Below are positions 1 through 13,050 of a DNA stretch of 64,000 nucleotides, one piece after another; within the stretch, counting starts at the first letter, position 1; each line of letters begins with the position of its first letter. Origin of the DNA: Ptiloglossa arizonensis (lineage: Eukaryota > Arthropoda > Insecta > Hymenoptera > Colletidae); the NCBI RefSeq assembly GCF_051014685.1, contig NC_135054.1:8870001-8934000 (forward strand), given 5' to 3'. Under the pieces are notes generated by a model. The model had not been told where the DNA came from. It was given only the letters and a program-made list of their open reading frames with translations, and did no database searches. A program made the position numbers and the translations under genes.

Positions 1-1629
1 AGAAACCCACAAAAAATATGATGAAGAACAAAACAAATCGAACGAAATACCAAAATAATTTGAAATATATATGAGAATTATAAAATGTATAAAGAGAAAA
101 TTAAGGCACGCTGAGCGTACGCCACCTTCGATGCCTCATTGACCTCATCTAATGCTTTTTTATCTGTACATTTACAATTTGTGTACCAATGAGGAACGTT
201 GTTTAATCATGTTGTTGATGTTATTGTTAAAGAATGAGATTCAATATTGTACATAACTATATATTCATTATAATTGATGATATAAATAATTATATACATA
301 AAAGTAAACTCCAGAGCCCCCTTATGCCTCACATTTCAACGAGCGAATTCACGTCATTTTTTAATAAAAAAACAGGTACTTTACAAGCATGGCTTGAGGA
401 GGACGAGACCGTCAGCGTGAGAACACCCAACTCTGATTGTCGATTAATAATAATTTCCTTTCAACGAATGTTTTGTTCCTTGTTAATGCCATCTCACGCT
501 GACGGAGTAATCCATACTCTCATGATTTTGAATTCGTTACATTCGTACTTACAATAATTACCGTTAATATCTCTTTACGTTCCCATTTTTCTATTTTATA
601 ATATATATATATGCAGGTAAGTAGAAGCATTATTATACAGCACACTTGATACTTCAACATATTCTATCGGCAACCCAAAGTGCAGTGTTTTTACTAAAAA
701 TAGTAAAATAATTTTCTATGTTAATTACTCTAACGTGTTTCATTTGCAATATAAATTACAGTGTTTTTAAGAACGGCGGATAAATAATTCTTTATGCTTT
801 CTGTAAATTCTCAACGTATTTTATCAGCAATATAAATTGCAGAGTTTTCAATAACGGTAGTAAAATTTCTCTGTTATTTATTTCAACGTATTTTATTTGC
901 AGTATAAATTACAGTGGTTTTAACAATGGTAATAAAATAATTCTAACAATATTAGCTGAGTTTAACCTAAGCGTGTTGATCGCGTATAAGTTCCGTGTAA
1001 TCGTACAACTTCGTTGAAAATCAGTACTCGTTTTAACAGCGTCTGCTAAAACTCGTTCTATTGGTTATCTTCGTGAGTAATTACTGTCTTCGAGACAGTG
1101 TCTTGAACAGATAACAGTTGCATCGTTAATTGCATAGTTTCTTTCACGACGAATATCAACGACTTGGTACTTAAAACTCTACAACCGATGAAACGTTTCT
1201 AGCTACAAATCCATAATCGTATAACAAGGAATCATTAAATAATACGTAATGCTCGCCTACTTTTTTGCACGACTACGAGCTATGATATAACATCGATGGA
1301 GATATTCGTTTGCGAGGATCGACACGACATTAACGAAGATTTTCATAAATCCAACCGTCAAAATGAATGACCTTCTCCAAATTGCTGATCTCGATAGAAT
1401 GACTCGCGAGAATTTAACTATTTTCGTATTACAAATTACATGTATTGTTGAACTAACGTTATACATTTTAATCTTCGTGTTTACGCAGGACTATTGGGAC
1501 TACCTCTCGCTTTGCTGATTGCTCACTTTCCAAGTTAGCGATTGGGATTGGCATCGCATCTCTGACAGCTACACTGAAAAGAAGTCCTAATATTCATTGT
1601 ATCGATTCAACCCGATCGTCTGATTTTTA
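1..1629. other. Intergenic stretch, no supported gene
   Basis: I see no recognisable coding exon here. A 107-codon open frame at 234-557 (plus) has no recognisable domain, no splice context and AT-driven composition, so I do not call it a gene. The one structured part is the imperfect tandem array at 651-955, listed separately. The left part may be 3' flank of a gene outside the window. Confidence 0.6.
651..955. repeat. Imperfect tandem repeat, about 72-80 bp x 4
   Basis: Four diverged units follow one another at about 651, 729, 809 and 881. Each carries the order: a TCAACGTATTTTATTTGC-like block, then TATAAATTACAGTG, then an AACGGTAGTAAAATAATTCT-like block. Units 2-4 are closest to each other and unit 1 is the most diverged. 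No coding potential. It looks like a minisatellite. Confidence 0.75.
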
Positions 1630-4600
1630 TTATCCGGCTACGTAATCGTACAACTCTAACAGAGCTTCCAGTATTCTGGCTCGATATTCGGGGACGTTTT
1701 TCAGCTGTTCGCGAATCAGAGGTGTTCTGTCTACGTAGAGAACACTCTCTAAAAGGTGCGACTCGTCGGCAAAGTACTTGCTAGCCGCGCTAGGTTCCAA
1801 CAGCATGATAGGTATGTTCAAGACTCCGTGAAGGATGCACATCAACCGCAGATCTTCGATCGATTCGATAAACTCGTTCCAGGGGAACACCGTGGAAATG
1901 TCTAGGTTAGCTTCTTGCAAAGCGTCCGCCATTGACTCGCGATAAATTTTGAATAGCTCTTCGCTGTGTTCTTCGCGCAGCTGCCTGGTCGTAGTGAATT
2001 GAAGGAAACACAGGATGTCATGAGCAGGTGGATTGTACCTGGAAGAGAAAAGAATTTGCTCAATGTGAAATTCTATCGTTTGTTCCCAAATTTGTGTTTC
2101 ATGGCGAGTTAAGTTTCGATTACAGAATGTATTTAATTGGGAGCATCTAATAGGTTCGATGTAGTGCTGCTCGATAAATTTTATCGAACGACAAAACTTA
2201 TCGAGCAACCTAGTACTATACTCTAATCTTACGACAAAATTTATTGAACAAGGTAGTACCGTTCAATAAATTTTATCGAACGACAAAACTTATTGAACAA
2301 GCTAGTATATATCTTTCTTGCTGATGGGTGTAAGAAAAACTGGTGAGAATGTTACTTGCGCTTTAGATACGAGGAGGCGTGTAACATGTGATAGGAAAAT
2401 TTGTACGCAGTTTTAAATAGGGGAAAGGAGAAGCAGTACGTCGAGACAGAATGTAACCAGAAATCTTAACAGCTGGGTAATAAGAAAACGGAAAAGGTAA
2501 AGGAGGACAATAAAGACCGAAACAGATATAACCAAAGTCTCGTTTAATGCGATCGTAAAAAAGACCACATTGCTGATAAGAGTGGAAAATTGTGTATGAC
2601 ACATCGCAATTGACAGGCGACATCTGGTAGCTGTTATAAAAAGCAAGATAGTGGCCGATACGGCAGCGAACATGCTAACTGAATAAAACAGATAAAGGAA
2701 GACAATAGGTTAAGAAAGAAACAAAAACGAAAAGAGCGGAAGAACTCGTGTACAGCGGTTAGGAGGGGGAAGAGCGGGTAGCGTAAGATCATTGGACGCA
2801 CTATGCGAGCGGAAAGACAGAAAAAGATCAATTGGACGAATCGAGAAATTGTAATCGAAGAATTGAAGAAAATGAAGTTTACGATGGAGTTAAAGAAGGA
2901 AATAGGAAAAGTAGGAGAACAGACTTGCAGTGTCGGGACAGAAATAGAAGAGATGAAAGAGACATGGAAAACCACGTGATGGTTTCTTCCTATCCAGCCT
3001 ACAGTAATCTGGAATCCAAGACATGGACCCTCGATCCGGAACGTACTGGTATACTGGGCAAGAAGAGGAACATGGTAACAGCTACCGCTGTAGTTCAATC
3101 CCATTAACTGGCTCAGAGTACCGAAGATATTCCATCGTCAACGAAGAATGAAAACGCTTTTGGAATTACTTAAGTCTGTAAAATCCTTACACGCAGTCCC
3201 GTGATAAAATTTAAACAATAACGAATCCTTCGTCACACCATCGATAATACTTTCAGTCGAGTTACCTAGCAGTTCTCAATACTGGGCAACTAATGCCTCA
3301 AATATGTGCAGGCACTATGCCCCAACAGGCACTAGTTTCCAAAACAACTTTGCCTTTATTCGACATACACATTAAGTGTTACAAAATCGCTCTGCTATAT
3401 CGAGGAGTACTACCTATATCAATACAAACTAACTTCTTGAGACTCGGGATACACACGATGATACAATCTGAGTCTGCAGAGGTTGCAAACTTCTAACACT
3501 GGTATTGTATACCAGCTTGCAAATCTCCTGTTTCATTTTCACCAAAAAAAACGAAATGACTTTCCAAACAACCTAATACAATGATCGAAACCTTTTAAAA
3601 CCTCTACTGTTTTTGCAGGGCAATATTCAAGTTGATTAACAGCAACTCACACGAAAACTCCAAATTCTACACCGCAATGTAGAATTCACTACACGATAGA
3701 TGAATGATTAGCTAACTCAACTACTAACACGATAGATGAATCTGTTTAGCTAACTCAAGAAACTTGAGACAAGGCATGTTAACAACCCTGAATTTTTAAG
3801 GAGTAAGGAATACTCAACTCTGTAAAACTTTTTATGGAACTCCGTAGCGAAGAAAGCCATGGTGAGGCCTTCGTGAGACTACTATCGATCAAATTATCTT
3901 GCAATCATTAATTCTAGGCAACTAGCCTCTCCATTGGGTATACGAAGATAATTCCTCCCAACAGACATTAATTTTCAGAATAAGTTTCCTACATGCTACC
4001 CGATGTATACATCAAGGTAGCTTACTATTTTTTATATAATAAATAGACTGCCTCCTTGGAAATTGGAATTTGGGATACACACGATCAGTGAGTGTAACGC
4101 TACTGAATTTTATGCATTCACGCTGGACAGTGGGAAGCCTTCTAACCTCGTCTCAGCATGGGCAGTATTCGATTTGATCAACCACAACATACATGGTAAA
4201 TCCAAACCCTACCACGTGATATGGGAATACTAGCATGTTACACACTCTATGGGCTATTGCACACCCCTTTCCTGTTAACTCGTGCACTATTGGAAACAGT
4301 AGGCATGGAAACATCAACGTGAATATTTACAGGCTTGCAAATCGATATTGTATTGACAGTCCCTAGTCCCTTACCCAAGAGGGCAGTGTTCATAAGATCT
4401 ACATAGCCGGAACAAATAAATACGTTAAATACAATCGATTTATTGTACTCTGAATTGAATTAATATTCCCCTAAATTTTTAAAAAAAGAATACAACGTGG
4501 AAAAAAGAGTTCAAGCAACACTTATTCGCATTAATTTCAAAAACATATTAAAACCTCTACTGTTTTTGCAGGGCAATATTCAACTTGATCTGAACCATCT

Positions 4601-5577
4601 CGCTAGTAAAACGTGTTAAAATACGCATCACGAATCATATTTGATTAAAAATGAAATTTCAAGGGGAATCTGACAGTTTGGAAGCAACATTCAAATTCTG
4701 CATTTCCTTGAAACTTTCACTCTTACCTGACCAGTTGAAAATCGATGAGACAGCATTCCGTGGGTTTATTGTCAGAATCGTACTTGTACAAAATATTGTT
4801 CGCCCACAAGTCTCCGTGACAAAGTACATTTTTATGTTTCGAGGACGGTAAGAGTTTACCCGTATGGCCGGCACACAAATCAACAATCTTCGCTCTGAAT
4901 GCCTTCAGCTGGTCCTCGTTCAGGTCAGGCATCTCGTCTACTATCGAAAGTATACCCTTCACAGCAGCCTCGAACATCGCTTTGGAACGACCCTCCTTCA
5001 GAGGCCAAAGTGTCTCCTGCATGCAGTGAGAAAACTCGTCGTGCAGGTTCTTCTGGTACACTTCTTCGAAGATGAAAGACTTGGCGTGTAATTTGGCTAT
5101 CGTTTTCATTAAGATCTTGCAGTGTTCGAAGTCGAACGGTTTGAACTTGTCGGTCATTTCGTAGCCACTGTGGGCCATATCTTCCAGAACTATTACGTCG
5201 TTCTCTAACCCGAGGAAACACTCCGGTACGAACCTTTTGTCCGGTCCGTTCAACACTTCTGGAAATACGGTAGTGTACAGAGCGACTTCCTTCTTGAAAC
5301 TGCCGTATTGTTGAATGAAATCGTACTGAGGGCTGGTCAACGGTGGCGGTATTTTCGTGAAGAAGTTAATGTTCTTCATCTCTAACGGCGACTGTGGATT
5401 AGCCACAGTGACCTTCAAGGTGAAATACTGACCCATGTAACCGTTCACCTTTTCAATGGGTACAACTTCGTAGGTGACTACCGAGAAATCCTCCATCGAA
5501 TCTTTGTGCAGCTTCTTGCGGATTATCTCGAAACACTCCTCGTCTTTGAGAATTTGTTGCGCGCTGAGGTTACGCAT
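1630..5577 (-). CDS. EcKinase / CHK-kinase-like protein, two exons
   Basis: Two exons join in frame on the minus strand: 5577-4727 (donor CTGGTCAG|GTAAGA) and 2038-1630 (acceptor TCTTCCAG|GTACAA). The product is 419 residues, the usual size for the insect EcKinase (ecdysteroid kinase-like, CHK domain) family. Visible motifs are VLEDMA near residue 130, the catalytic-loop type HGDLWANN at 254-261 and the metal-binding-type IDFQ at 278-281. The intron falls just after IDFQLVR, and exon 2 resumes with YNPPAHDIL, as expected for the family. Members are thought to phosphorylate ecdysteroids or other small hydroxylated molecules; the substrate here cannot be read from sequence. The stop codon overlaps an AATAAA signal (1631-1626, minus). 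The 2.7-kb intron holds repeats, including palindromic MITEs close to the acceptor. The start is the first in-frame ATG of the long exon, with no upstream acceptor apparent. Confidence 0.9.
2168..2303. repeat. Cluster of micro-MITE palindromes in the EcKinase intron
   Basis: Two full copies (about 2168-2212 and 2261-2303) and one half copy (about 2230-2252) of a palindrome whose arms read AGGTTGTTCAATAAGTTTTG in consensus. They lie 130-270 bp upstream of the acceptor of EcKinase exon 2. The same unit recurs at 7738-7783 and 46806-47075. The TA flanks and the AGGTTG start resemble mariner terminal repeats. Confidence 0.75.
2640..3107 (+). other. Purine-rich coiled-coil-like frame inside the intron, possible retroelement ORF1 remnant
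   Basis: On the plus strand, opposite EcKinase, one frame reads KINWTNREIVIEELKKMKFT and then a K/E-rich stretch (EIEEMKETWK) before stops. The charged heptad-like pattern resembles ORF1 coiled coils of LINE elements, but I cannot assign a family. There is no start, stop or splice structure. It may be only a purine-rich segment. Confidence 0.25.
3597..4592. repeat. Pair of ~40-bp direct repeats, ~950 bp apart, in the EcKinase intron
   Basis: The string AAAACCTCTACTGTTTTTGC, continued by AGGGCAATATTCAA, occurs at about 3597 and 4551 with one mismatch near the end. It may be an old internal duplication or the end repeats of an insertion. Between the copies, GGGATACACACGAT recurs with one copy just outside (about 3447 and 4072), and ACGATAGATGAAT is repeated near 3693-3735. 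No coding motif seen. Confidence 0.55.
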
Positions 5578-6959
5578 CTTTCTAGTTCGCTAGAGCACTT
5601 CGATCGGTAAATATTTCCCCTTACTAACACGCGTAAAAGTTTCTAAAAAATATGCAAGAAGATCGAACCTCCTTGATCGTTGGATTATTAACAGTCTCGG
5701 AGTCTTGTTTCGTGTCTCTTCTGAAGATTTTCTACGTATTCCTCACGGATCGATAAATTGCTGTATTTTAGAATCTTTGCGCGGTAAATATCACACGAGA
5801 GTCATGGTTAACGTTACAGGTGAATATATACGAGCGAAAAATCGAACGTTACTTTTACCAGGATTGCGAACAACGAACGCAATGTACGATATCTCTCGTT
5901 TAACCTCGTGCTGTGGAGGATCTCTCAGCTCAGAATATAGATCCGTTCAAGATCAAGATACCTTTATATGTTCACGAAGAACCACGTCACGTGTACGTTA
6001 CGGATGATAAATAATAGCGCGTACTCGTGTGTCGCGCTATTTTCTTCTTTATTGGCTTTGATTGGGGCTAATATTAGACGCGTTACACCGAGACACGTCC
6101 TGCATGAACGGATTTAATGGCTCCTTATTGACACTATTCGTATGAATCGATAAGGAGAGAGTGTACTCGGTTTTTGTTCCGATTGTTAACTGGATATAAT
6201 TGAGCACCGTTGTCGCGTGTTTCGACAACATAACGAAACGGTCACGTTCAGCACGTGACAACGATCTGGTCAATCGCTCCTCGTACTGTGCTCCTTGAAG
6301 CGGTCACGCGAGGTGATTCGAACGTTTCGTTTCGCGACTATACGCATCTCGGATATAGTTTTTCATCGATCGTATTGAACGATGAATTTCCCATGGATGA
6401 GTTAGTTACTTTACAATGAGAACATTATCGTAATTGTTGAAATAATTCGATGAAATTACGTCAGATTTGGAATTAATTTAACGGAAGAAACTAGCCCAGG
6501 AAAGGTACCTGTTGTAATTTTTAATTTTTCAATTTGAACTCAAATTTTTCATGAAGCGTTTGGTGGGATTCGTCATTAATTGTTAAGTAATAAGGTAAGT
6601 GCTCCCAATTTCGACATTCACTAAGTGATCGATCGTTTTCAATTTATTTTATAAGTATGAATAACTGCAGTAAAATATGATACTAGTAATTCTAGAATCA
6701 TTACTTTGAAAATAACAACGCATGCAAATATCGAGCAGACAACGGTAGCGTTCGCGATAAAAGTGAGACGTGGAAGTTACAAACAATTTTTAGCTTTGTA
6801 AATAAACGTATCTTGTGTTTACAATTATAATGTCGGGCATTCGTATATTTTGGTAACAATTAATGGAACATCGACAATACGTCGAATACCTGAATATTAA
6901 TGACCTATTTTTCGAAAATTTGAATATAAAAGAAGCTATTATTATAAATTATTACTATT

Positions 6960-7305
6960 CTAAAAATATTATTATATATTTATTTATGTATGTATTTATT
7001 TATATATTTATATATTTACATATTTATATACTTATATATTTATATTCTTATATATTTATATATTTATATATTTATATATTTATATATTTATATACTTATA
7101 TACTTACATATTTATATATTTATTTGCTTATATATTTATATATTTATATATTTATATATTTATATATTTATATATTTATATATTTATATATTTATATATT
7201 TATATATTTATATATTTATATATTTATATATTTATATATATATATTTATATATTTATATATTTGTATATTTATATATTTGTATATTTATATATTTATATA
7301 TTCAT
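6960..7305. repeat. Simple repeat (TATATTTA)n
   Basis: About 340 bp of almost pure 8-bp periodicity (TATATTTA), with a few interruptions such as TATATACTTA and TATTTGCTTA. The long plus-strand frames with Y/I/F/L-only translations are an artefact of this repeat. Confidence 0.95.
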
Positions 7306-7737
7306 AATTACTGTTATTACAAAAAAGAACTTCTCCTTATTGTTTGTATCTCATAAAATGCTCTATACATATAATACCTAGAATTTACTATTATCATCGT
7401 TTAAAGTGGCGATTGTTAAAATATGTGTCACTAACTTAACCGCCTTAAATGAAAATGAATGTTCGGAAGATCAATTCTTCTGAATCGATAAAACGTGATT
7501 CTATTATACGTTACGCGAGATCATACGTTATAAAAGTGATGCAGCAAAAAATTGAAAAACTTTTTTCAATTTTTATCTATTCAAATCCTTAACACAACTC
7601 GTACTTATTGAGTTACGTGCTTCTAAGTGCACCATCGCATCGGACCGATGTGACCGGACGATGTTGCTCAATTTTCTCGAAACTTTGCACGACGATTAAT
7701 TTCTTTTGATTGTGCACGATGTAAAAAACCTCTACTA

Positions 7738-7783
7738 GATTGCTCAATAAGTTTTGTCGTTCGATAAAATTTATTGAACAACC
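7738..7783. mobile_element. TA-flanked 46-bp palindromic micro-MITE
   Basis: Two inverted arms of about 23 bp meet with almost no spacer (left arm GATTGCTCAATAAGTTTTG, right arm the near-complement) and TA dinucleotides lie on both sides. It is the cleanest copy of the family also seen at 2168-2303 and 46806-47075. The terminal sequence suggests mobilisation by a mariner-type transposase. Confidence 0.7.
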
Positions 7784-10700
7784 TATTATATTGGATACTA
7801 GTATCTAACATTGGATTCATGATTAAAACAAAATTTATCTGCGGACTGATGCCACTGAAAAATATTACACCGTGAGTCCTATTTTCCTTTAATTTAATTT
7901 TCAGTTGGAATCAGTTGACAACAACCGCAAAACTCATTATTCCAGTTTTACACTTCGAGGCTCCATTTGTGAACGAAAGAATTTCACAAATTCTTTATTT
8001 TGACATTTACAAAGTTTTGAAAAACAGACGAAATTTCGATTTGGGATTATAGAGAGGTAATTATTTTTATTTATAAATATAAATTTAAAACATGTTCCCT
8101 CCATGTTGGAAATTTCTGGTTAAACCGCAGAGGTTACAATCTCCGTTTCGTAATCCTTTCGGGCAATTCATTTCCTTCGTACTAGCTTTGTTTTCTTCTT
8201 GGGTTCTCACACAATAATCACTTCTCAACCTCAGTTACTGTACGTTTTAAAAATAGCACGCTTAAGTTGTGATTAAGGAGCGTGGTGCTTGCTGCCATAC
8301 GTTCCAGACGATTACCACGTGCGGTATTCAAATGTTTAATTCCTTTTCAGGCTATCATGGACGGATTCACCTACAATTTCACGTACTTAAATATTTCGAT
8401 TCGTGTCCACTAATGAACGAATAATGCAAGTAAAAAGGCAATGATCACTGATCTCATTCTACGAATGATTTCATTTCAAATAAATACATATTCTGTACTT
8501 TACGAGACAACGTTAAACAGATGAATAAAATTTATAGAGTTCGATGTAAATTTAAAACATTCGAGATATTATTAGTAATTGTTATACGTCAATTTTCAAT
8601 ATTTGAAACCGTCATAATTTGAATAAATATTACCAGTGATAAAATAAATGAATTTCTGGTGTCTTTTTGTTTTTTAAATATAAACAGAAATGAATATAGT
8701 TTTAACAATCTTATCACGTTGTTACTTAACGACTCTTTTGTGTATAATGTGTAGTGAAATGACAAACATTAGCTAAAGTTTTTCAAAGCCGCGCCACTTA
8801 TCATCAATGAATACTAATCGTAGAAAAAACTGCAATACAAATCCTGTTAATTGAAATGTCACTCCAATGATTTCTCCAGATGAATGCAAGCAATTTTCCG
8901 CTTGACAATACTAGTTATTTAGTCGGTTGAATTCAGTGACAACCTTTATTCCATTAACCATCGAAACGAGTGTCGATTAATACGACCTTTCCACATGTGA
9001 CGAAAGGACAATTTCACATAAACTAGTATATTTAGTTAACTACTTAATCGTACCTACTTTGGTAGGAAAGATGCAAATGAAACTCAAGAATGATGTACAA
9101 ATTCTTTTTTATATTCGTGGAATTTATATAGTGCCTCATATGTCGGTGTGTTTTATTTTTTAATGGGCATATTATAATTAATAATGAAACTACCAATTAC
9201 TTTAAACTATTATGACACACAGTAAGTGACAGAAATAACCTTGTACAACAAGGACAAGTTTGAATTCATCATTTTATATCTCGAGTATAAAAATCGAATA
9301 AATAACACAGTAAAAATAATTGATTCGTTATTTTTGATATGTATTAAAAAACGAGTCTATTAATATTTTTAGCGATAAGCCATTTACTGTGAGATCACCA
9401 TATCGGACAGTTTTTCGAATAACATTTTGAATTTGACTGAATTTTTAACAAGTAGCCTTTAATTTTATTTAAACATGTCCAAAAGGAGTTTCGTAGATTT
9501 TGAAAATTATTTCACTCAAGATATTATAGTTTGAAGCATTATGAAAAATTAGGTCATTTTATATGCGATCATTAATATTCTTTATTCTACAATCGAAACA
9601 GTTTCAATTTTTTACACATGCCAAACTTAATGTGACATTATACTTTTTACACTGTAACACAATCACTTTCGTCAGTAATTGTTTATTTTGCGATAATTTT
9701 TATGCTTCCTTTACCATGAAAATAATAATGATTATATTAATTGATCGACACCAAAATTAATCAGTGTTCAGAAATAACATTTGTAATCTTAAATCATAAA
9801 TCAGTATTGTCATCTTTTGGTATAAAATTACATCCTTTTAGTTCTTTTTAAATATTTTTGTTATTTCCTCTCAATTCAATTATAAGCAAAAGTATCATTT
9901 CGTGATTAGTTAATCATGTTAATCATGAAAAGATAATATAAATTTGCATCAAATATGTTTATCGTTAACTCATGTGCTTTTTACTAGTTAAAAAATTATA
10001 TAAATTTGTTAGTGCTAATAAAGTTACACATTTCATTGAACGGAGAGAAAAATCAATCGAGTGTAACGTTAAAAAAAAAAAAAAAGAAACACTAAAACTT
10101 AACTCTATCTCATTCTTCGTATTGTCAGAATAATAAAGGAAATAAAAAACGATTCATTTCGTCCAGTCTCTTTTCTTGTGAAAGTGTCTTATAACAGCGA
10201 TAAATAAAAAAATAAGTTGCTGATAACGAGCACAGCGACTATCTTTTTAAACAATTAATTGAATCACACGAAGAGTCGTGATATCTGAAACTAAATATAT
10301 GTATCTCTGTTTTATTGCACTCTGCTGCAACTTCAACTCAGCGTGTTCGTACGACATTATTTTAAACACATACATTACCAGTGGTGATACTTCACTCATT
10401 AATTTGCTATAGCGATTTGCCTGTTTTTCACGACTTGATCTTACAAGGTCTGATGATTGTCTGCAAAAAAATCAAACGATTTCTCAGCTTTAATATAAAT
10501 AAAATATAGGGGGGAGGGATAGCATTTAGGAAATAAAGTTAAATAATTAAGTATCTTTGTAATATAATTGTGATTTTGAATGAATGAATCATTAGACTCG
10601 ATTTAACGTAACTAAGAATATAATGAACCTTCTACAAAAATAAGTAAAAATTTTAAAACAATTTTTTTCACATGAAAAGATATTCTAAATTGAATTATGA

Positions 10701-11374
10701 TTACACATATTTCATTATTGATTAAATTATAATGCGAATAGATATGTTTCCAAATACTTTTTTTTTATTCTTAATACATCTATTTCCATATTAAATTCAT
10801 TTGTTTTAGTAAATACAGAAAATAATGGAAATTTCTAAGAGTTATTGTTGGATATAATATCTCCGTCTGCATGAATCATTTTTAATCCAACTGAAAGATA
10901 CGCTGGAAGACAATATTAAATAATTTCACGTATAAATGTACAATAAAGTGTTACAAAAATAACTATATAACGAAACACCACATCAATATCGTAATAATAA
11001 ATTGGATAAATTGTTTTTAATATGATTACACTGAGCAATTTCAAAAGAATTAATAAATAAAAACTCACTGGAATTATTATATATTACTCGTATTGTGGTT
11101 TGATTGGTAATTAAACATTCATACAATTTGAATCTGTTGAATTGAGTTATAATTTTGCCTATTAAATTACAGTTTTTCCCATTTATTTGGTAACATGTCA
11201 ATTCCTGATACAAAAAATGAGCTTATTTGATAAAAGAACATTTAAATGAACTCTAGGACATGCTCGTCGTTATTAAATTTTTGTGCATTCAAAGAATTTT
11301 ATAAAAATCAAAATGATTGATGATCTATGTAGGCTAAATTCAATGAGTAAGGAAAGTTGTGTTAAACGGACCAT

Positions 11375-11625
11375 CCTAAGTTCAAAATTTTTTCTTATCA
11401 AAATGTGATCCTTGTCACATTTACATCTAGTGTTGTTATGTAAAATCACGACTCCCTTACGATTGGTCGTTTCTCTTGCAATGTTTCTTGGAGCCTGGTC
11501 AATTGTTCAATGTACAAGGTTACTGTAACTGTCTCATTACGCCTCATTAACTTATAATGAATTATTCGTCTTCGATCTTACCATACGCAAAGAAGAATCT
11601 TGTTCGTATGAAGAGTGGCTTTGAT
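11375..11625 (-). pseudogene. Decayed mariner transposase fragment (catalytic core)
   Basis: The minus-strand frame reads LHTNKILLCVW, stop, DRRRIIHYKLM, then a block equivalent to YIEQLTRLQETLQEKRP; after a frameshift comes VILHNNTR. This matches the order of mariner (DD34D) transposases: an LCIWWD-like first-aspartate block, the QLDRLQ helix and a VLLHDNARPH-like second-aspartate block. One tryptophan codon is a stop, and the second motif reads HNN instead of HDN, so it is inactive. The N-terminal half and the third motif are not recognisable here. Confidence 0.8.
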
Positions 11626-12724
11626 TCTGCTCGAAGCTGTTGATTTTCTTCCATCCACTTTTTTTATATAAATATTTCCGTACATACTTATTTCTGTGAA
11701 ACCACAATTTTGTCTGCTTTTTTTTTTAAATTATGCGGAACCCATACACTTAACCTGCTGACTTTTCCTAATCTTTCCAGGTGTCGAAAAATGTTAAATC
11801 GAATGTTTCCATCTTATCTGTTAATTCTCTGGCTGTTCGGTGTGGGTTTTGTTCCGTTAGGATTTTCAAAACATTGTCATCGATATGCGTTAATCGTCCC
11901 AGCTTAAGCTTATCTCAAAGACTGGTATCTTTAGAACAAAATCGTGCGAACCAATTTCGCATTGTACGTTCTATTGCTACACCTGTACCGATAACGTAAC
12001 ACATTTCTTTTTGCAGTAGTCGTCGGACTATTATTAATTATTCTGCAACTTTTACAACATTGTGTGATAAATGTGTTGTTAGTACTTGATTTGTGCTTGT
12101 TAATTGTTGTATTTAGATTGTCGAACCCTTCAAGATAAGGTACGCACAACAGTAAAAAGGAACTGTAGGTCATTTGGAATTTTTCAAAATGTTTATGATC
12201 TACTACTTGAATCGTCAATTACTTATGAGCTTACGACTCGACCCAATAATTAATGCGTTAGTTCTTGATACCATTTTTTTTTAACGAAATATATGATATT
12301 TCTTTTATTAAGAAATATTGATGCTTTTATTAGTTTGGTGTATCAATTCATTGATTATTACGTTGTATGTGATATAAAAATAAAGAAAATTAATTTTGTA
12401 TATCAACTTTATTTATCCTATTGAGATACAGATTTTTATAAATTAATGATTAATTAGTTAATCATGTCATGACCTGAGAGATCTTCAATGTAAATGCAAT
12501 TTACTACAAGATGCAACTATTCAAGTGCATACAGTGCACTTAACAGGTCGTTTCCCTCCTTCATTATCTATATCATTATATTGGAATTGATAAACTAAAA
12601 AAATAGTTTATTTTAGTTTAATTTACCCCTATGATAACTTTCCATATTGTAATGTCACATAGTTTAACATTATTAAAAATATGCTTTCAGAATGGTATAC
12701 CATATCCATAGGTACGCTAATGAA

Positions 12725-13050
12725 AATAATCAGAAAAGTGTTAGTAAACGCAAGTTTAAAAAATCGACAGTGTTGCGTCTCATTACTTATGTTATCGTTC
12801 CTCATCGTGCAATTTGTTACTAAAGTGTACACTTGTTAAATGCAAAATAAAATACCTCTAATTTAAGACATGACAAACGCTAAACTTTGTGAATAGGTTG
12901 TTAAATTAGAGGTATTTTATTACGTATGTAACAAATGTACACATTAGTAACAAATTGCACAACGAGGAATGATAACATAATTATTGAGAAACAACACTGT
13001 TGATTTTTCAAACTTGCGTTTGCTAACACTTTTTTGTTTATTAATCGCAT
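12725..13050. repeat. Long hairpin (inverted repeat, arms ~130 bp)
   Basis: The left arm (about 12725-12868) and right arm (about 12902-13045) are near-complements around a loop of roughly 35-45 bp. Examples are AAAATACCTCTAATTT near 12850 against AAATTAGAGGTATTTT near 12903, and GTGTTAGTAAACGCAAG near 12738 against CTTGCGTTTGCTAACAC near 13013. No coding capacity. It may be a foldback MITE or, if transcribed, a source of long double-stranded RNA. Confidence 0.85.

Larger units (their letters stand above)
5578..11374. other. Long intergenic stretch between EcKinase and a mariner remnant
   Basis: The part next to 5577 must hold the EcKinase 5' UTR and promoter (minus strand), but I see no convincing TATA/initiator pair. 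Apart from the TATATTTA satellite (6960-7305) and one palindromic MITE (7738-7783), I recognise nothing. Open frames here are short and AT-driven. Confidence 0.5.

Noticed and set aside
234..557. 107-codon plus-strand frame
   Set aside because: No domain, splice sites, promoter or compositional support; within chance length for this AT content.
2363..3104. Minus-strand frames of 86-156 codons in the EcKinase intron
   Set aside because: They are Phe/Ser/Leu-rich antisense of a purine-rich segment and do not fit EcKinase splicing.
6863..7381. Long plus-strand frames (172 and 105 codons) of Tyr/Ile/Phe/Leu
   Set aside because: They are translations of the (TATATTTA)n satellite.
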